NCBI RefSeq assembly: GCF_036227125.1
Contig: NZ_CP109435.1
Coordinates: forward strand, 1,674,001 to 1,738,000
Length of the DNA stretch: 64,000 nucleotides
Source: Streptomyces sp. NBC_01485
GTDB lineage: Bacteria > Actinomycetota > Actinomycetes > Streptomycetales > Streptomycetaceae
Reading direction: 5' to 3'
Of this stretch, positions 26,301-34,030 are shown piece by piece. The position numbers and the translations under genes are program-made. Below the pieces are notes generated by a model. It made no database searches. It saw only the letters and a program-made list of their open reading frames with translations, and was not told the origin of the DNA. How positions within the stretch are numbered: position 1 is the stretch's first letter; each line of letters opens with the position of its first letter.

Positions 26301-27560
26301 CTCGGTCGGCGTGGCGTCGACGTTCGCGTCGGGCTCCTGAGGCTGCGGCACCTCGGCAGGGCTCGCCTCAGCGACCTCGACCGCCTCCGCGACCTCCACC
26401 ACCTCGACGACAGGCACCGCCTCGGCGACGGGCGCCTCCAGGGGGTTCGGCTCGGCAACGGCTACCGGCTCGGCCACCTCGGCCACCTCGACTACAGCTT
26501 CGACGGCTTCGGCCACCTCGGCCACGACCGGCTCAGCCGCCTGCGCGTCTTCGGGGGCGACGGCCGGTTCCTCCGCGGCCTCCGGTACCTCTGCCGCCTC
26601 CGGTGCCTGCGCCTCTCCCACCGGGTGTCCGACAGCGTCCGGCACTGCGGGGGTGTCCGGTCTCCCGTCGTCGCCGGAGACGGGAACGGCGACGGGGACC
26701 TCGGCCGCGTCCTGCCCGGCCTCGGCCACCGCACCCGCGGGAACGGGAGCCTCCTCGGCCTCCGCCATCATCGCGGCGCCGAGCAGCTCACCGGGGTCGA
26801 CGACTCCGTACGTCTCGGCGGCTTCCGGAGTCGCGGCCTGGGCGTCGTACGCGTCGTCTTCCTGCTCCTGCGGGGCGGTCGCGGCGATCGCCGCCTCGGT
26901 CGCCACGCGGGAGACGACCGCCTGGGCGACGCCCACCGGCTCGGACATCGGCTCAGCCAACGGCTCGGCCTGCTGCGGCTGCGGGGCGGCTGCCGGAGCA
27001 ACCGTTTCCGTGGCCGTCACCACGGGAGCGACCGGCGCCTGGGCGGGGGCCTGGACCGTGGCATGCGCGGTGCCCCAGGGGGACGCGCCCTGCGGGGGCA
27101 TCTCGCGCAGGGGCGGGACGTCGAGGTACTCGGGGCCGGGCGCGGGCGGGCCGGGCTGGCGTACCGGCGCGCCGGCGGGGCCGCGGTCGGCGAGGGAACG
27201 GACCGGGCTGGCGGAGGTGTCGGGGATGGGCGGGCCGAGGTGCAGGGGACGGCGCGGTGCCGACTGGGGCGTCGACGGGCCGGGGAGGCGGACGGCGCTG
27301 AGGTCGACCGAACCGCTGTCGCGGCCGGCCGTCTCGTGCGGGCCCGGCTCGTGCACGGTCTCGACCACCGGTTCCGGCGCGGGCGGTGCCACCTCGTTGC
27401 CCCATGCGCTCTGGGCACCCGGCAGCAGCAACAGGTCTTCGTCCTCGGCGGTGGTCTCGGAGAGGTAGGTGTACGCACCGTGCGCGGGGGCGCCCGGCTG
27501 CTCCACCATGCCTGCGTTCTCCGGCAGTCCCTCGCCCGGGACCTGGCCGGTGTCGGTCAT
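23394..27560 (-). CDS. cobT: Fusion: long Pro/Ala/Glu-rich extension, BluB (DMB synthase), CobT
   Basis: 1388-aa lower-ligand enzyme of cobalamin synthesis. About residues 817-1030 are a BluB/nitroreductase domain (RRDIRNGFRADPIP, SVGHSQPWDFVVIRS, WVSFFDEREMV), which makes dimethylbenzimidazole from reduced FMN. About 1035-1388 are CobT (RMTKPPGSLGMLE, FAGDHGVHAQGVTPW, LRLGEGTGALLA with the catalytic Glu), which converts that base and nicotinate mononucleotide to alpha-ribazole phosphate. So base synthesis and activation are on one chain. The first ~810 residues are low-complexity, acidic and rich in A, P, E and V, with tracts of alternating Ala-Pro and Glu-Pro. ATG at 27560 is preferred over an ATG 6 codons upstream because homologs start MTDTGQVPGEGLPE. 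Confidence 0.93.
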   Translation of the reverse strand: MTDTGQVPGEGLPENAGMVEQPGAPAHGAYTYLSETTAEDEDLLLLPGAQSAWGNEVAPPAPEPVVETVHEPGPHETAGRDSGSVDLSAVRLPGPSTPQSAPRRPLHLGPPIPDTSASPVRSLADRGPAGAPVRQPGPPAPGPEYLDVPPLREMPPQGASPWGTAHATVQAPAQAPVAPVVTATETVAPAAAPQPQQAEPLAEPMSEPVGVAQAVVSRVATEAAIAATAPQEQEDDAYDAQAATPEAAETYGVVDPGELLGAAMMAEAEEAPVPAGAVAEAGQDAAEVPVAVPVSGDDGRPDTPAVPDAVGHPVGEAQAPEAAEVPEAAEEPAVAPEDAQAAEPVVAEVAEAVEAVVEVAEVAEPVAVAEPNPLEAPVAEAVPVVEVVEVAEAVEVAEASPAEVPQPQEPDANVDATPTEAPEAPAAPETPVAETVVPVADVVVAPEAAPEAPVPDLVETPEPTPVPVPVPEAVEAPEPEGIVHPEVPEPPAPVEEAPAAEVEASVPDPEIPAAAPEAVQLIDASEAPAEPTAQEAEPEPAPQSDLEPEAANEPPSLERVPSAEAEPEPAPPVAEPEPAPTATHAEPEPEPEPHPLPEPETEPHPLPEPEPEPEPLTETAESPVEAPLASPKPLASPEPPAPLDVQPDQPDQDEPLADHPDQPLEVQPDQSLAQFTPVEGAAPTTPHLVPAPPHPLVPSTEEQPAPEATEGVAEQPQAAEVETAPAPAPAPAPAPAPAPAPAAPLPAPRGADPASDPAPVPATPEAEHAAAADIVDPVVHPDVAQSAEDLDTRAADQEESPAAVEEARESTGPAAPPYDDAEREAVLKVMRERRDIRNGFRADPIPHEVLLRVLEAAHTAPSVGHSQPWDFVVIRSADTRRAMHELATRQRDAYAKSLPKGRAKQFKEMKIEAILDTPVNIVVTADPTRGGRHTLGRHTQPQMAPYSSALAVENLWLAARAEGLGVGWVSFFDEREMVRALGLPEHLEVVAYLCVGYVDEFPEEPELMQAGWAKRRPLSWVVHEETYGRRALPGEDPHDLLAETVASVRPLDAKALGEAWERQKRMTKPPGSLGMLEIISAQLSGLSRQCPPPIPEPAAVAIFAGDHGVHAQGVTPWPQEVTAQMVANFLGGGAVCNAFATQVGAEVCVVDVGVASELPATPGLLPRKIRAGTSDMTTGPAMTREEAKQAIEVGIETARDLVAAGNKALLTGEMGIANTTASAALISVFTGADPAEVTGRGTGINDETLARKTEVVRRALDLHQPDPADPIGVLAAIGGFEHAAMVGLLLGGASLRTPVILDGVSAGAAALVARAIAPEVLAACIAGHRSAEPGHVAALNKLGLRPLVDLDLRLGEGTGALLALPLVQSTARAMHEVATFDSAGVTEK
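25350..25391 (+). repeat. Seven perfect tandem copies of a G5C hexamer inside cobT
   Basis: GGGGGC is repeated seven times without a mismatch, encoding an Ala-Pro tract on the minus strand. The plus strand has at least four G-runs and could fold as a G-quadruplex. Such tracts are slippage-prone but remain in frame because the unit is 6 bp. Confidence 0.95.
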
Positions 27561-27927
27561 GCGTAACCCCTCGCCCATCGGTTAGTGCTTCTACGGCCGG
27601 CTCACCCGGAGCGGCGCACCGACCGCCCCGTAGTGAAGAACGAGCGTCCGTGCCCAGCGGCACGAACGACCCGCGCGAAAAAGCGACAAAGCCATTCAGT
27701 GGCATTGTCCCGGCCGCCGTCGCGTCGCGACAGCTTGATCCGCGACGCTCCGCTGTGGACTGCGCCACGTTGCGCGCCCACCGGTTCTGCCCTACCACAC
27801 GGTTCCCAAAAGGGATGTGTTTTCCGGACATTGACCGACGAAGCGCCGGGCGAACGGAAGCGGTACGACGATCGGCCAGCCTACCGCGCGCGGTACGACA
27901 ACAGGATCACGGGGAGGGCGGCGCAGG
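27561..27927. other. 367-bp gap between cobL and cobT
   Basis: No gene is supported here. On the minus strand, upstream of cobT, there is a GCCACTG heptamer of the sort seen in cobalamin riboswitch cores (on the plus strand CAGTGGC near 27696-27702), and a GGGAACCGTGTGG stretch further upstream. I cannot find the conserved B12 box, so a riboswitch is not called. The length suggests a separate cobT promoter and leader. Confidence 0.4.
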
Positions 27928-29145
27928 TCACGTCCGCCGGTCCGGCAGTACCCCGCTGAGCAGGAACGCGACGCTCCGTTCCGTCTCCGTCCAGGCCCGG
28001 GTGTCGAGTTCGACGGACTGGACGAGTGCGCACTCGACGCGGTAGCCGTGCTCGGACAGGTCGCGGCCCACGCGTTCGGCCGCGTCGCGGGTGGCCGCGT
28101 GGGTGACGATGCGCTGCGGGCGGCGGTCGGCGACCGCGGAGACGACGGCCGCTCCCCCGCCGCCGACCCGGACGACGTCCGGTTCGGGCAGGTTCTCCAG
28201 GACGTGCGGGGCGGTGCCGCGAACGATCTGCAACTGGACGCCGTGGCGGCGCGAGGAGGCGTCGGTGCGGCCGCACGCTTCCAGGTCCCGGTCGACGGCG
28301 ATGACGGCGGCGCCCGCCCGCGCCGCCTCGGTGGCGAAGGCGCCGCTGCCGCAGCCGATGTCCCAGACGAGGTCGCCGACCCGCGGGCCGAGCCGGGCGA
28401 GTTGGGCCGCGCGCAGCAGCTCCCCCTCCCCCTCGCCGAGTCCGCCGCCGTACGCCTCGGTCGGCAGGGCCCAGCCGCGCGCGCCGGTGTCCGGGGCGCG
28501 GCCGGCGATCCAGCCGCTGTCGCCGGAGACGGCGAGCCCGGTGGGGCCGCCGATGACGATGACGACGTTGGGGTCGCGCCAGGTGTGGTCGGCGGCCTTG
28601 TCGGAGGTGACGACGCTGACCTGTTCGCGGGTGGTGCCGAGTTCCTCGCAGACCACGAAGGTGCGGTGCACGCCCTCCATGAGCAGGCCGAGCTCGGCGG
28701 GGCCGGCGCCCGGGGAGGTGAGGACGGCCACCTTGGTGTGGGCGCGGCACACGTTCACGGCGCGGCGCAGGGTGCGCCGGTGGGCGACGACCACCTGGGC
28801 GTCGTCCCAGGGCATGCCGGCCCGGGCGAAGGCGGCGGCGACGGCGGAGACGGCCGGGACGACCTCGACCTCGAGGCCGAACTCGGGTGCGCGCAGGGTG
28901 CGTACGACGCCGAAGAAGCCCGGGTCGCCGTCGGCGAAGACGACTGCCGTGCCGCGGTGGCCGGCGATGCGGCGGGCGGCGAGGGAGACGCTGCCGAGCC
29001 GGATGCGTTCCGCGGCGGGGGGTACCTCGGGCAGCGCCAGGTGGTGGGCGGCGCCGGCCACCAGCGTGGCGGCGCTCAGGGCCGAGCGGGCCGCGGCGGT
29101 CAGCGGCGAGCCGTCCCAGCCGATCACCGTGACGCGGTCGGCCAT
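27928..29145 (-). CDS. cobL: Precorrin-6Y C5,15-methyltransferase (decarboxylating), CbiE-CbiT fusion
   Basis: 405-aa bifunctional corrin-ring methyltransferase. The N-terminal ~215 residues are the CbiE tetrapyrrole methylase (VTVIGWDGSPLTAAARSAL, FADGDPGFFGVVR, VVPAVSAVAAAFARAG). The C-terminal ~180 are the CbiT Rossmann methyltransferase with decarboxylase activity (VGDLVWDIGCGSGAFATEAAR as the SAM motif, then AVDRDLEAC). Together they methylate C5 and C15 of precorrin-6Y and remove the C12 acetate carboxyl. Its neighbours are other cobalamin genes on the same strand. The final ~15 residues (LLSGVLPDRRT) end normally, so the gene looks intact. Confidence 0.94.
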   Translation of the reverse strand: MADRVTVIGWDGSPLTAAARSALSAATLVAGAAHHLALPEVPPAAERIRLGSVSLAARRIAGHRGTAVVFADGDPGFFGVVRTLRAPEFGLEVEVVPAVSAVAAAFARAGMPWDDAQVVVAHRRTLRRAVNVCRAHTKVAVLTSPGAGPAELGLLMEGVHRTFVVCEELGTTREQVSVVTSDKAADHTWRDPNVVIVIGGPTGLAVSGDSGWIAGRAPDTGARGWALPTEAYGGGLGEGEGELLRAAQLARLGPRVGDLVWDIGCGSGAFATEAARAGAAVIAVDRDLEACGRTDASSRRHGVQLQIVRGTAPHVLENLPEPDVVRVGGGGAAVVSAVADRRPQRIVTHAATRDAAERVGRDLSEHGYRVECALVQSVELDTRAWTETERSVAFLLSGVLPDRRT

Positions 29146-29241
29146 CGTCGTCAGTCTCCCCCGGGGTTCACGCAGGCAGCGGGCTCCGTGAGGGTACCTG
29201 GTCGGCCGGGCCGGGCGGCGGTGCCGGCGGCGGCCCCGGGG

Positions 29242-29880
29242 TCAGTTCCAGTCGGTGTACGACGGGTAGCCGCCGCTCTCCGCGAAGTGCTCGCCGGGGC
29301 CCTCCAGGTCCTCCGGGAGGAGGCTCCACACGATGTAGTCGGTGCGCACGTCGGTCCAGGTGCCGTCCTCGGCGCGGGCGTGCGCTATGCAGGCGCCCCG
29401 CAGGACGCCCTCGCTGATGCAGCCGATCTTCTGGGCGACCTGCTGGGAGGCGGTGTTGTCGGCGGCCGTGCGCAGTTCGATGCGTTCGAGCTTCTGGTCG
29501 GTGAGCAGCCAGCGGGAGGTGGCCAGCGCCGCCTCGGCGGCGTAGCCCTCGCCGCGCGCCCAGGGGGCGATGATGTACGACAGCTCGGTGGAGCGGATAT
29601 GCCAGTTGGTCTTGGTCAGTTGGACGATGCCGACCAGGCGCTGGGTGAGGAACTCGGTGACGGCGAGGTCGAGGCCGCGTCCGGTGGTGCGTTCGGCGGG
29701 GGCGTACTCGGTGATCCAGCGGCGGGCGGCGGCCCGGCTGAAGGGCTGGGGCACGGCCGTCCAGGCGCCGACCTGCTCGTCGTTCATCATGTCGGCCAGG
29801 GCGGGCACGTCGTCCTCGTCGAGGGGACGCAGCACCAACCGCTCCGTGCTGATGGAGATGTTGGGGAAGGTGCTCGTCAT
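29242..29880 (-). CDS. GNAT-family N-acetyltransferase (RimJ/RimL-like)
   Basis: 212-aa acetyltransferase of the RimJ/RimL type (ISTERLVLRPLDEDDVPALADM at the N-terminus). The acetyl-CoA loop region is IIAPWARGEGYAAEAALATS (R/Q-x-x-G-x-A/G) and the C-terminal strand is LRTAADNTASQQVAQKIGC with the usual N-x-x-S. The last ~25 residues (LLPEDLEGPGEHFAESGG) extend beyond the core. It may acetylate an N-terminal amine or a small molecule; nothing nearby specifies the substrate. It is separated from metQ by a strong terminator hairpin and from cobL by about 96 bp. Confidence 0.88.
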   Translation of the reverse strand: MTSTFPNISISTERLVLRPLDEDDVPALADMMNDEQVGAWTAVPQPFSRAAARRWITEYAPAERTTGRGLDLAVTEFLTQRLVGIVQLTKTNWHIRSTELSYIIAPWARGEGYAAEAALATSRWLLTDQKLERIELRTAADNTASQQVAQKIGCISEGVLRGACIAHARAEDGTWTDVRTDYIVWSLLPEDLEGPGEHFAESGGYPSYTDWN

Positions 29881-29980
29881 GAAGCCGCTCCGTAGCCTTC
29901 GAAACCGTCAGGGCCCGACCTGCTGGGCCGTCAGGGCCTGCTGAACTGCCCAGCATGCAGCATGCGAGCACCGCACCGCA

Positions 29981-30019
29981 CCACGGGGTCCACACCGGGT
30001 GAAGGTGTGGACCCCGTGG
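29981..30019 (-). terminator. 16-bp perfect hairpin 3' of metQ
   Basis: Bases 29981-29996 pair perfectly with 30004-30019 around a 7-nt loop, 19 bp past the metQ stop codon on the minus strand. It is a strong intrinsic-type terminator without a U-tract and ends the metNIQ transcript. Confidence 0.8.
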
Positions 30020-30037
30020 TCCTGCAGGGCAGTTGGC

Positions 30038-30883
30038 TCAGAAAGAGGCGATGACGGAGCCCGCGTACTTGTCCTGGATGAACTTCTTGACCTCGGGCGA
30101 GGTGAGGAGCTTCGCGAGCTTCTTGACGCGCGGGTCGCTCTCGTCGCCCTTCTTCACGGCGAGGAAGTTGCCGTACGGGTTGTCCTTGGCGGACTCGAGG
30201 ACGAGGGCGTCCGAGGCGGGCTTGAGGTCGGCCTCGATGGCGTAGTTGCCGTTGATGACGGCGGCGTCCACGTCGTCCAGGGAGCGCGGGGTCTGGGCCG
30301 CCTCCAGCTCCTTGAACTCGAGCTTCTTCGGGTTCGCGGTGATGTCCGCCGGGGTCGCCTCGTTGCCCGCGCCGGCCTTGAGGGTGATGAGCCCGTTCGC
30401 GGCGAGCAGCTTGAGGGCGCGGGCCTCGTTGACGCTGTCGTTCGGGACGGCGATCGTCGCGCCGCTCTTCAGGGCGTCGGCGCTCTTGACCTTGTGGGAG
30501 TAGAGGCCGAGCGGCTCCAGGTGGACCGTGACGACGGGCACGATGTGGGTGCCGTTCTTCTTGTTGAAGTCGTCGAGGTACGGCTGGTTCTGGAAGTAGT
30601 TGGCGCCGACCGAGCCGTCCTCCGTCGCCGTGTTCGGCGTGACGTAGTCGGTGAACTCCTTGACCTCCAGGTCGAGGCCCGCCTTCTTCGCCAGGTTGTC
30701 CTTGACGAAGTTCAGGATCTCGGCGTGCGGGGTCGGGCTCGCGGCGACGATCAGCGGGCCGCTGGTGTCGGAGGTGGAGGCGGAGGCGGAGGTGGAGCCC
30801 TTGTCCGAGCCGCAGGCGGTGAGTCCGAGGGTGAGGGCTCCGGCGGCGAGGACGGCGGTGGTGAATTTGGCGGTGTTACGCAC
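30038..30883 (-). CDS. metQ: Methionine ABC transporter substrate-binding lipoprotein
   Basis: 281-aa NlpA/MetQ-family lipoprotein that captures methionine outside the membrane for the MetNI importer. The signal peptide ends in the lipobox LTAC (Cys at about residue 24), followed by a Ser/Thr/Ala-rich tether. The mature domain shows PHAEILNFVKD, ANYFQNQPYLDDFN, EPLGLYSHKVKS and IAVPNDSVNEARALKLL, all typical of MetQ. The C-terminus SPEVKKFIQDKYAGSVIASF matches family ends. It is last in a metN-metI-metQ operon on the minus strand. Confidence 0.95.
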   Translation of the reverse strand: MRNTAKFTTAVLAAGALTLGLTACGSDKGSTSASASTSDTSGPLIVAASPTPHAEILNFVKDNLAKKAGLDLEVKEFTDYVTPNTATEDGSVGANYFQNQPYLDDFNKKNGTHIVPVVTVHLEPLGLYSHKVKSADALKSGATIAVPNDSVNEARALKLLAANGLITLKAGAGNEATPADITANPKKLEFKELEAAQTPRSLDDVDAAVINGNYAIEADLKPASDALVLESAKDNPYGNFLAVKKGDESDPRVKKLAKLLTSPEVKKFIQDKYAGSVIASF

Positions 30884-30971
30884 GAAAAGTGCCTTTCCTG
30901 TGGTGGTGCGTCCCCGTGATGGGTGGACGGGGGGTTTGGGAGAAGGGATGGGGAGGAGGGAGGTGTGCGGG

Positions 30972-31721
30972 TCAGGCGACCTTGCCGATGTCCGCGGTCG
31001 CCGGCTCGTTCGCCTTCGCCTTCGCCTTCAGGAGGCGGAGCCTGGGCGCGGGACCGGAACGGCCGCCGCGGCGGTGCAGGGAGCGGGCCGCGTGGTCGCC
31101 GGCGAACTGGATGAGCGAGATGACGACGGCGAGGATCGCCACCGTGATCCACATCAGCTCGGTCTCGAAGCGCTGGTAGCCGTAGCGGATGGCGATGTCG
31201 CCGAGGCCGCCGGCGCCGACCGTGCCGGCCATGGCGGAGTAGCCGATGAGGGCGACGATCGTGGTGGTGGTGCTGGCGATGAGCGAGGGCAGGGACTCCG
31301 GTACGAGGACCTTGCGCACGATCGTCCAGGTGTTGCCGCCCATCGCCTGGACGGCCTCGACGAGCCCGCCGTCCACTTCGCGGACAGCCGTCTCGACCAG
31401 GCGCGCGAAGAACGGGATGGCCCCGATGGCCAGCGGCACGATCGCGGCCTCGCGGCCGATGGTCGTCCCGGTGATCGTGCGGGTGAAGTTCATCAGCGCG
31501 ACCATCAGGATGATGAACGGCATCGAGCGGGCGATGTTCACGACCTGCCCGAGCACCCGGTTGGCGACGAGGTTCTGCAGCAGCCCGCCCCGGTCGGTCA
31601 GGACCAGCAGGACGCCGAGCGGAAGGCCGCCGACGACGGCGATGAGCGTGGACCAGCCGACCATGTAGAGGGTGTCCCAACACGCCTGGGACAGCAGGGG
31701 CTGCATCTCCGACCAGGTCAC
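30972..31721 (-). CDS. metI: Methionine ABC transporter permease
   Basis: 249-aa permease of the D-/L-methionine importer, with five predicted transmembrane helices. The EAA cytoplasmic loop that docks the ATPase reads LVEAVQAMGGNTWTIVRKVL. The GTG start at 31721 overlaps the metN stop as GTGA; the open frame upstream is a shadow of metN. A basic C-terminal tail (RLRLLKAKAKANEPATAD) extends beyond the last helix. The operon order metN-metI-metQ is the standard one. Confidence 0.95.
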   Translation of the reverse strand: MTWSEMQPLLSQACWDTLYMVGWSTLIAVVGGLPLGVLLVLTDRGGLLQNLVANRVLGQVVNIARSMPFIILMVALMNFTRTITGTTIGREAAIVPLAIGAIPFFARLVETAVREVDGGLVEAVQAMGGNTWTIVRKVLVPESLPSLIASTTTTIVALIGYSAMAGTVGAGGLGDIAIRYGYQRFETELMWITVAILAVVISLIQFAGDHAARSLHRRGGRSGPAPRLRLLKAKAKANEPATADIGKVA

Positions 31722-32761
31722 TCGGCACCGCCCTTCAGCGGTACGGGCTCCTGGGCCGCGTGGTCCACGACGTCGATCTGCAGGCCCTGTTCGCGCAGGA
31801 AGCCGATCGGCACGACGTTGTCCTCGTAGCGGCCGGGCAGTTCGATGCGCATGCGGCCGACCTGGAGTCCGGCGACGGTGTCGATGGCGGCGCCGAGGAT
31901 CGAGATGTCGATGTTGTAGGTGCGCGAGAGCTGGGAGATGACGGGCTGGGTGGCCCTCTCGCCGCGGAAGGTGACGTCGATGACGGTGCGGTCGTCGCCG
32001 GTGGCTTCGCCGCCGACCGGGAAGAGCGCGGCGGCCAGTTCGGAGCCGGGGGTGGCGAGCAGCTCGCTGACCGTGCCGGACTCGACGACGCGGCCGTTCT
32101 CCATGAGCGCGGCGGAGTCGCAGATCGACTTCACGACGTCCATCTCGTGGGTGATGAGCAGCACGGTCAGGCCCAGTTGGCGGTTCAGGTCGCGCAGCAG
32201 CCGGAGGATGGAGCGGGTGGTCTCCGGGTCGAGGGCGCTGGTGGCCTCGTCGGAGAGGAGCACCTTCGGGTCGCCGGCGAGGGCGCGGGCGATGCCGACG
32301 CGCTGCTTCTGGCCGCCGGAGAGCTGGGCGGGGAAGGACTTCGCCTTGTCGGCGAGACCGACGAGGTCGAGCAGCTCCAGCGCCTTGCGGGAACGTTCCT
32401 TCCCTGAGCCGCCGAGGATCTCCAGGGGCAGTTCGACGTTGTCCTGCACGGTCCGTGAGGACAGCAGGTTGAAGTGCTGGAAGACCATGCCGATCCGGCT
32501 GCGGGCCTGCCGCAGCTCCTTGCCGGCGCGGGGTCCGCGTCCGGCGAGCGCGGTGAGGTCCTGTCCGGCGACGGTGACCGTGCCGGCGGTGGGGCGCTCC
32601 AGGAGGTTGATGCAGCGGATCAGCGAGGACTTGCCGGCGCCGGACTGGCCGATGACGCCGTACACCTCGCCTTCGCGGACGTGCAGGTCGACGCCGTCGA
32701 GGGCGGTGACCGCACGGCCGCGCGAGCGGTAGACCTTGGTGAGGCCCGTGGTGGTGATCAC
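31718..32761 (-). CDS. metN: Methionine ABC transporter ATP-binding protein
   Basis: 347-aa ATPase energising methionine uptake. Walker A is GQSGAGKSS, the signature LSGGQKQR, Walker B KVLLSDEATSALD, and the switch His LITHEMDV. About residues 270-345 form the C-terminal NIL domain (VPIGFLREQGLQIDVV), which binds methionine and feedback-inhibits transport in known MetN proteins. The GTG at 32761 is preferred: homologs begin (M)ITTTGLTKVY, and GGA lies 8-10 bp upstream. The open frame continues 54 codons upstream without homology. It lies downstream of a Cys-containing candidate leader ORF. Confidence 0.93.
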   Translation of the reverse strand: MITTTGLTKVYRSRGRAVTALDGVDLHVREGEVYGVIGQSGAGKSSLIRCINLLERPTAGTVTVAGQDLTALAGRGPRAGKELRQARSRIGMVFQHFNLLSSRTVQDNVELPLEILGGSGKERSRKALELLDLVGLADKAKSFPAQLSGGQKQRVGIARALAGDPKVLLSDEATSALDPETTRSILRLLRDLNRQLGLTVLLITHEMDVVKSICDSAALMENGRVVESGTVSELLATPGSELAAALFPVGGEATGDDRTVIDVTFRGERATQPVISQLSRTYNIDISILGAAIDTVAGLQVGRMRIELPGRYEDNVVPIGFLREQGLQIDVVDHAAQEPVPLKGGAE

Positions 32762-32989
32762 GTGGATTTCCGTCACTGTCGAGTGCGCGGGCGTGGGTGT
32801 GCCCGGGCGCACGGGTGCAGGGGCATGCAGGGCTGTCAGGGACGCGACACGGTTCTCGCTGTGGCGGTGAACCGGGGAGAAACATGTGCGCGGGGCGCGG
32901 CTCGTGTCACGTACGGCGGACATGCGGCGTACGGACGTGCCACGGCGTCTCGCTTCGGGGCGCGAGCTCGGGGGTGGTGCGGGGGCCCT
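32762..32989 (-). promoter_or_regulatory. metN leader region
   Basis: The 228 bp between the putative leader ORF and metN carry no gene but several self-complementary GC stretches. Examples are the pair around 32793-32812 built on GTGTGCCC/GGGCGCAC and the CGTAC repeats at 32927-32947. An attenuator structure is possible here; no SAM-I, SAM-II or SAM-IV riboswitch consensus could be recognised. Confidence 0.35.
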
Positions 32990-33076
32990 CTAGAAGGCGC
33001 GCATTCGACACAGACAACGAGCACCGGGCGTCATGGTCGCCTCGGTCGCAAGGGTGCGGCTGCTCGTCGTGGTCAT
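32990..33076 (-). CDS. Putative 28-aa leader peptide with Cys-x-Cys near its end
   Basis: An ATG at 33076 opens a 28-codon ORF ending at TAG 32990, with the C-terminus GARCLCRMRAF. Short ORFs with clustered Cys (and Met) codons before sulfur-metabolism genes are known in actinobacteria as attenuation leaders. Here the next genes import methionine. A TTTACT box 7-10 bp upstream of the ATG could be a -10 element, implying a leaderless or near-leaderless transcript. A second in-frame ATG would give 14 aa. Existence and function are inferred. Confidence 0.4.
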   Translation of the reverse strand: MTTTSSRTLATEATMTPGARCLCRMRAF

Positions 33077-33228
33077 GAGCATCAGTAAACCAGACGTACG
33101 GTCCTGACCAGGATCCCGCTGTCCGGATGCTGGACAGTCGTGGACAGGTCGCGGCCGACGCCACGGTCGCCGTCGGGCCGCGCGGGGCCGGGAGCGGGGG
33201 GCCGATTACGCCGTAATAAGGTCGCTGC

Positions 33229-33588
33229 ATGCTTGATGCCCTGACGCTGGTGACCGGCGTCGCCGCGTTGCTGCTCGCCGCCTGGTGCGGCTGGGCCGCC
33301 TACCGTGACCAGCCGACGAAGGACTGGCACTTCATCGGTATGGCCGTGGTCTCGCTGCTGGCCACGGTCCAGCTGGTGGTCGGCATCGTGCAACTGGCGC
33401 GGGGCGAGAAGCCGGAGCAGGGCACGACGATCTTCGTGGCGTATCTGCTGGGCGCGTTCGCGTGTGTGCCGACGGCGGGGTTCATGTCGCTGGCCGAGCG
33501 GACCCGCTGGGGTTCGGTGACGGTCGCCGCGGGCGGTGTGGTGCTCGCCGTGCTGGAGGTGCGGCTCTATGACATCTGGGGAGGCTGA
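33229..33588 (+). CDS. Small integral membrane protein
   Basis: 119 aa, unrecognised. Four hydrophobic segments can be seen: about residues 1-24, 36-57, 66-86 and 95-112. A short basic/acidic loop (QLARGEKPEQG) lies after the second. The upstream GATTACGCCGTAATAAGG contains the palindrome TTACG-C-CGTAA and an AT-rich -10-like box just before the ATG, so the mRNA may be leaderless. The next gene, also a small membrane protein, starts 1 bp after its stop, so they probably form a two-gene unit. Confidence 0.75.
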   Translation: MLDALTLVTGVAALLLAAWCGWAAYRDQPTKDWHFIGMAVVSLLATVQLVVGIVQLARGEKPEQGTTIFVAYLLGAFACVPTAGFMSLAERTRWGSVTVAAGGVVLAVLEVRLYDIWGG

Positions 33589-33589
33589 G

Positions 33590-34030
33590 ATGACGGTGGC
33601 ACAGGAGAAGCCGGCCCGGCTGATCGGTGGGCCGGGGATGCTGCTGCTGTGGTTCTACGGCGTGATGGTGGTCGGGGCCGTGTCGCGGTCGGTGTACCAG
33701 ATCGCGACGGAGTTCGACCGGGCGCCGCTGTCGTACACGCTGTCCGCGGTGGCGGGGGTCGTCTACGGGTTCATCACGTACTCGCTGGTCCGGGGCGGAG
33801 AGACGGCGAGGCGGGCGGCGCAGGTCTGCTGCGCCGCCGAGCTCGCGGGAGTGCTGATCGTCGGTACCTGGACCCTGATCGAGCCGTCCGCCTTCCACGA
33901 CACGACCGTGTGGTCGGACTACGGGATGGGGTACGTGTTCATCCCCGTGCTGCTGCCGCTGTCCGCCCTGTACTGGCTGCGGAAGTCCCGTACGGCCACC
34001 ACCGCAAGCACCCCTGCCGCTACGCGGTAG
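33590..34030 (+). CDS. Integral membrane protein
   Basis: 146 aa, unrecognised, with four predicted helices (about residues 16-36, 46-66, 77-96 and 115-131). A conserved-looking loop PSAFHDTTVWSDYGMGYVF lies before the last helix. ATG at 33590 has GGGGAGGC just upstream, within the end of the previous gene. It is coupled to the 119-aa membrane protein, and its 3' end overlaps by 11 bp the 3' end of the convergent acetyltransferase gene. No function can be given. Confidence 0.78.
   Translation: MTVAQEKPARLIGGPGMLLLWFYGVMVVGAVSRSVYQIATEFDRAPLSYTLSAVAGVVYGFITYSLVRGGETARRAAQVCCAAELAGVLIVGTWTLIEPSAFHDTTVWSDYGMGYVFIPVLLPLSALYWLRKSRTATTASTPAATR

Noticed and set aside
25500..27566. 688-aa plus-strand frame opposite cobT
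   Set aside because: A mirror of the low-complexity cobT extension. Gly/Arg/Leu-rich with no recognisable domain or ribosome-binding site.
27561..27927. Cobalamin riboswitch upstream of cobT
   Set aside because: A GCCACTG heptamer is present on the minus strand, but the B12 box and the expected flanking helices cannot be found. A covariance-model search would decide; a significant hit would overturn this.
32762..33228. SAM riboswitch upstream of metN
   Set aside because: No SAM-I/SAM-IV core (CCCCGGC...GGCAACC-type) was seen. A leader ORF explains the region better.
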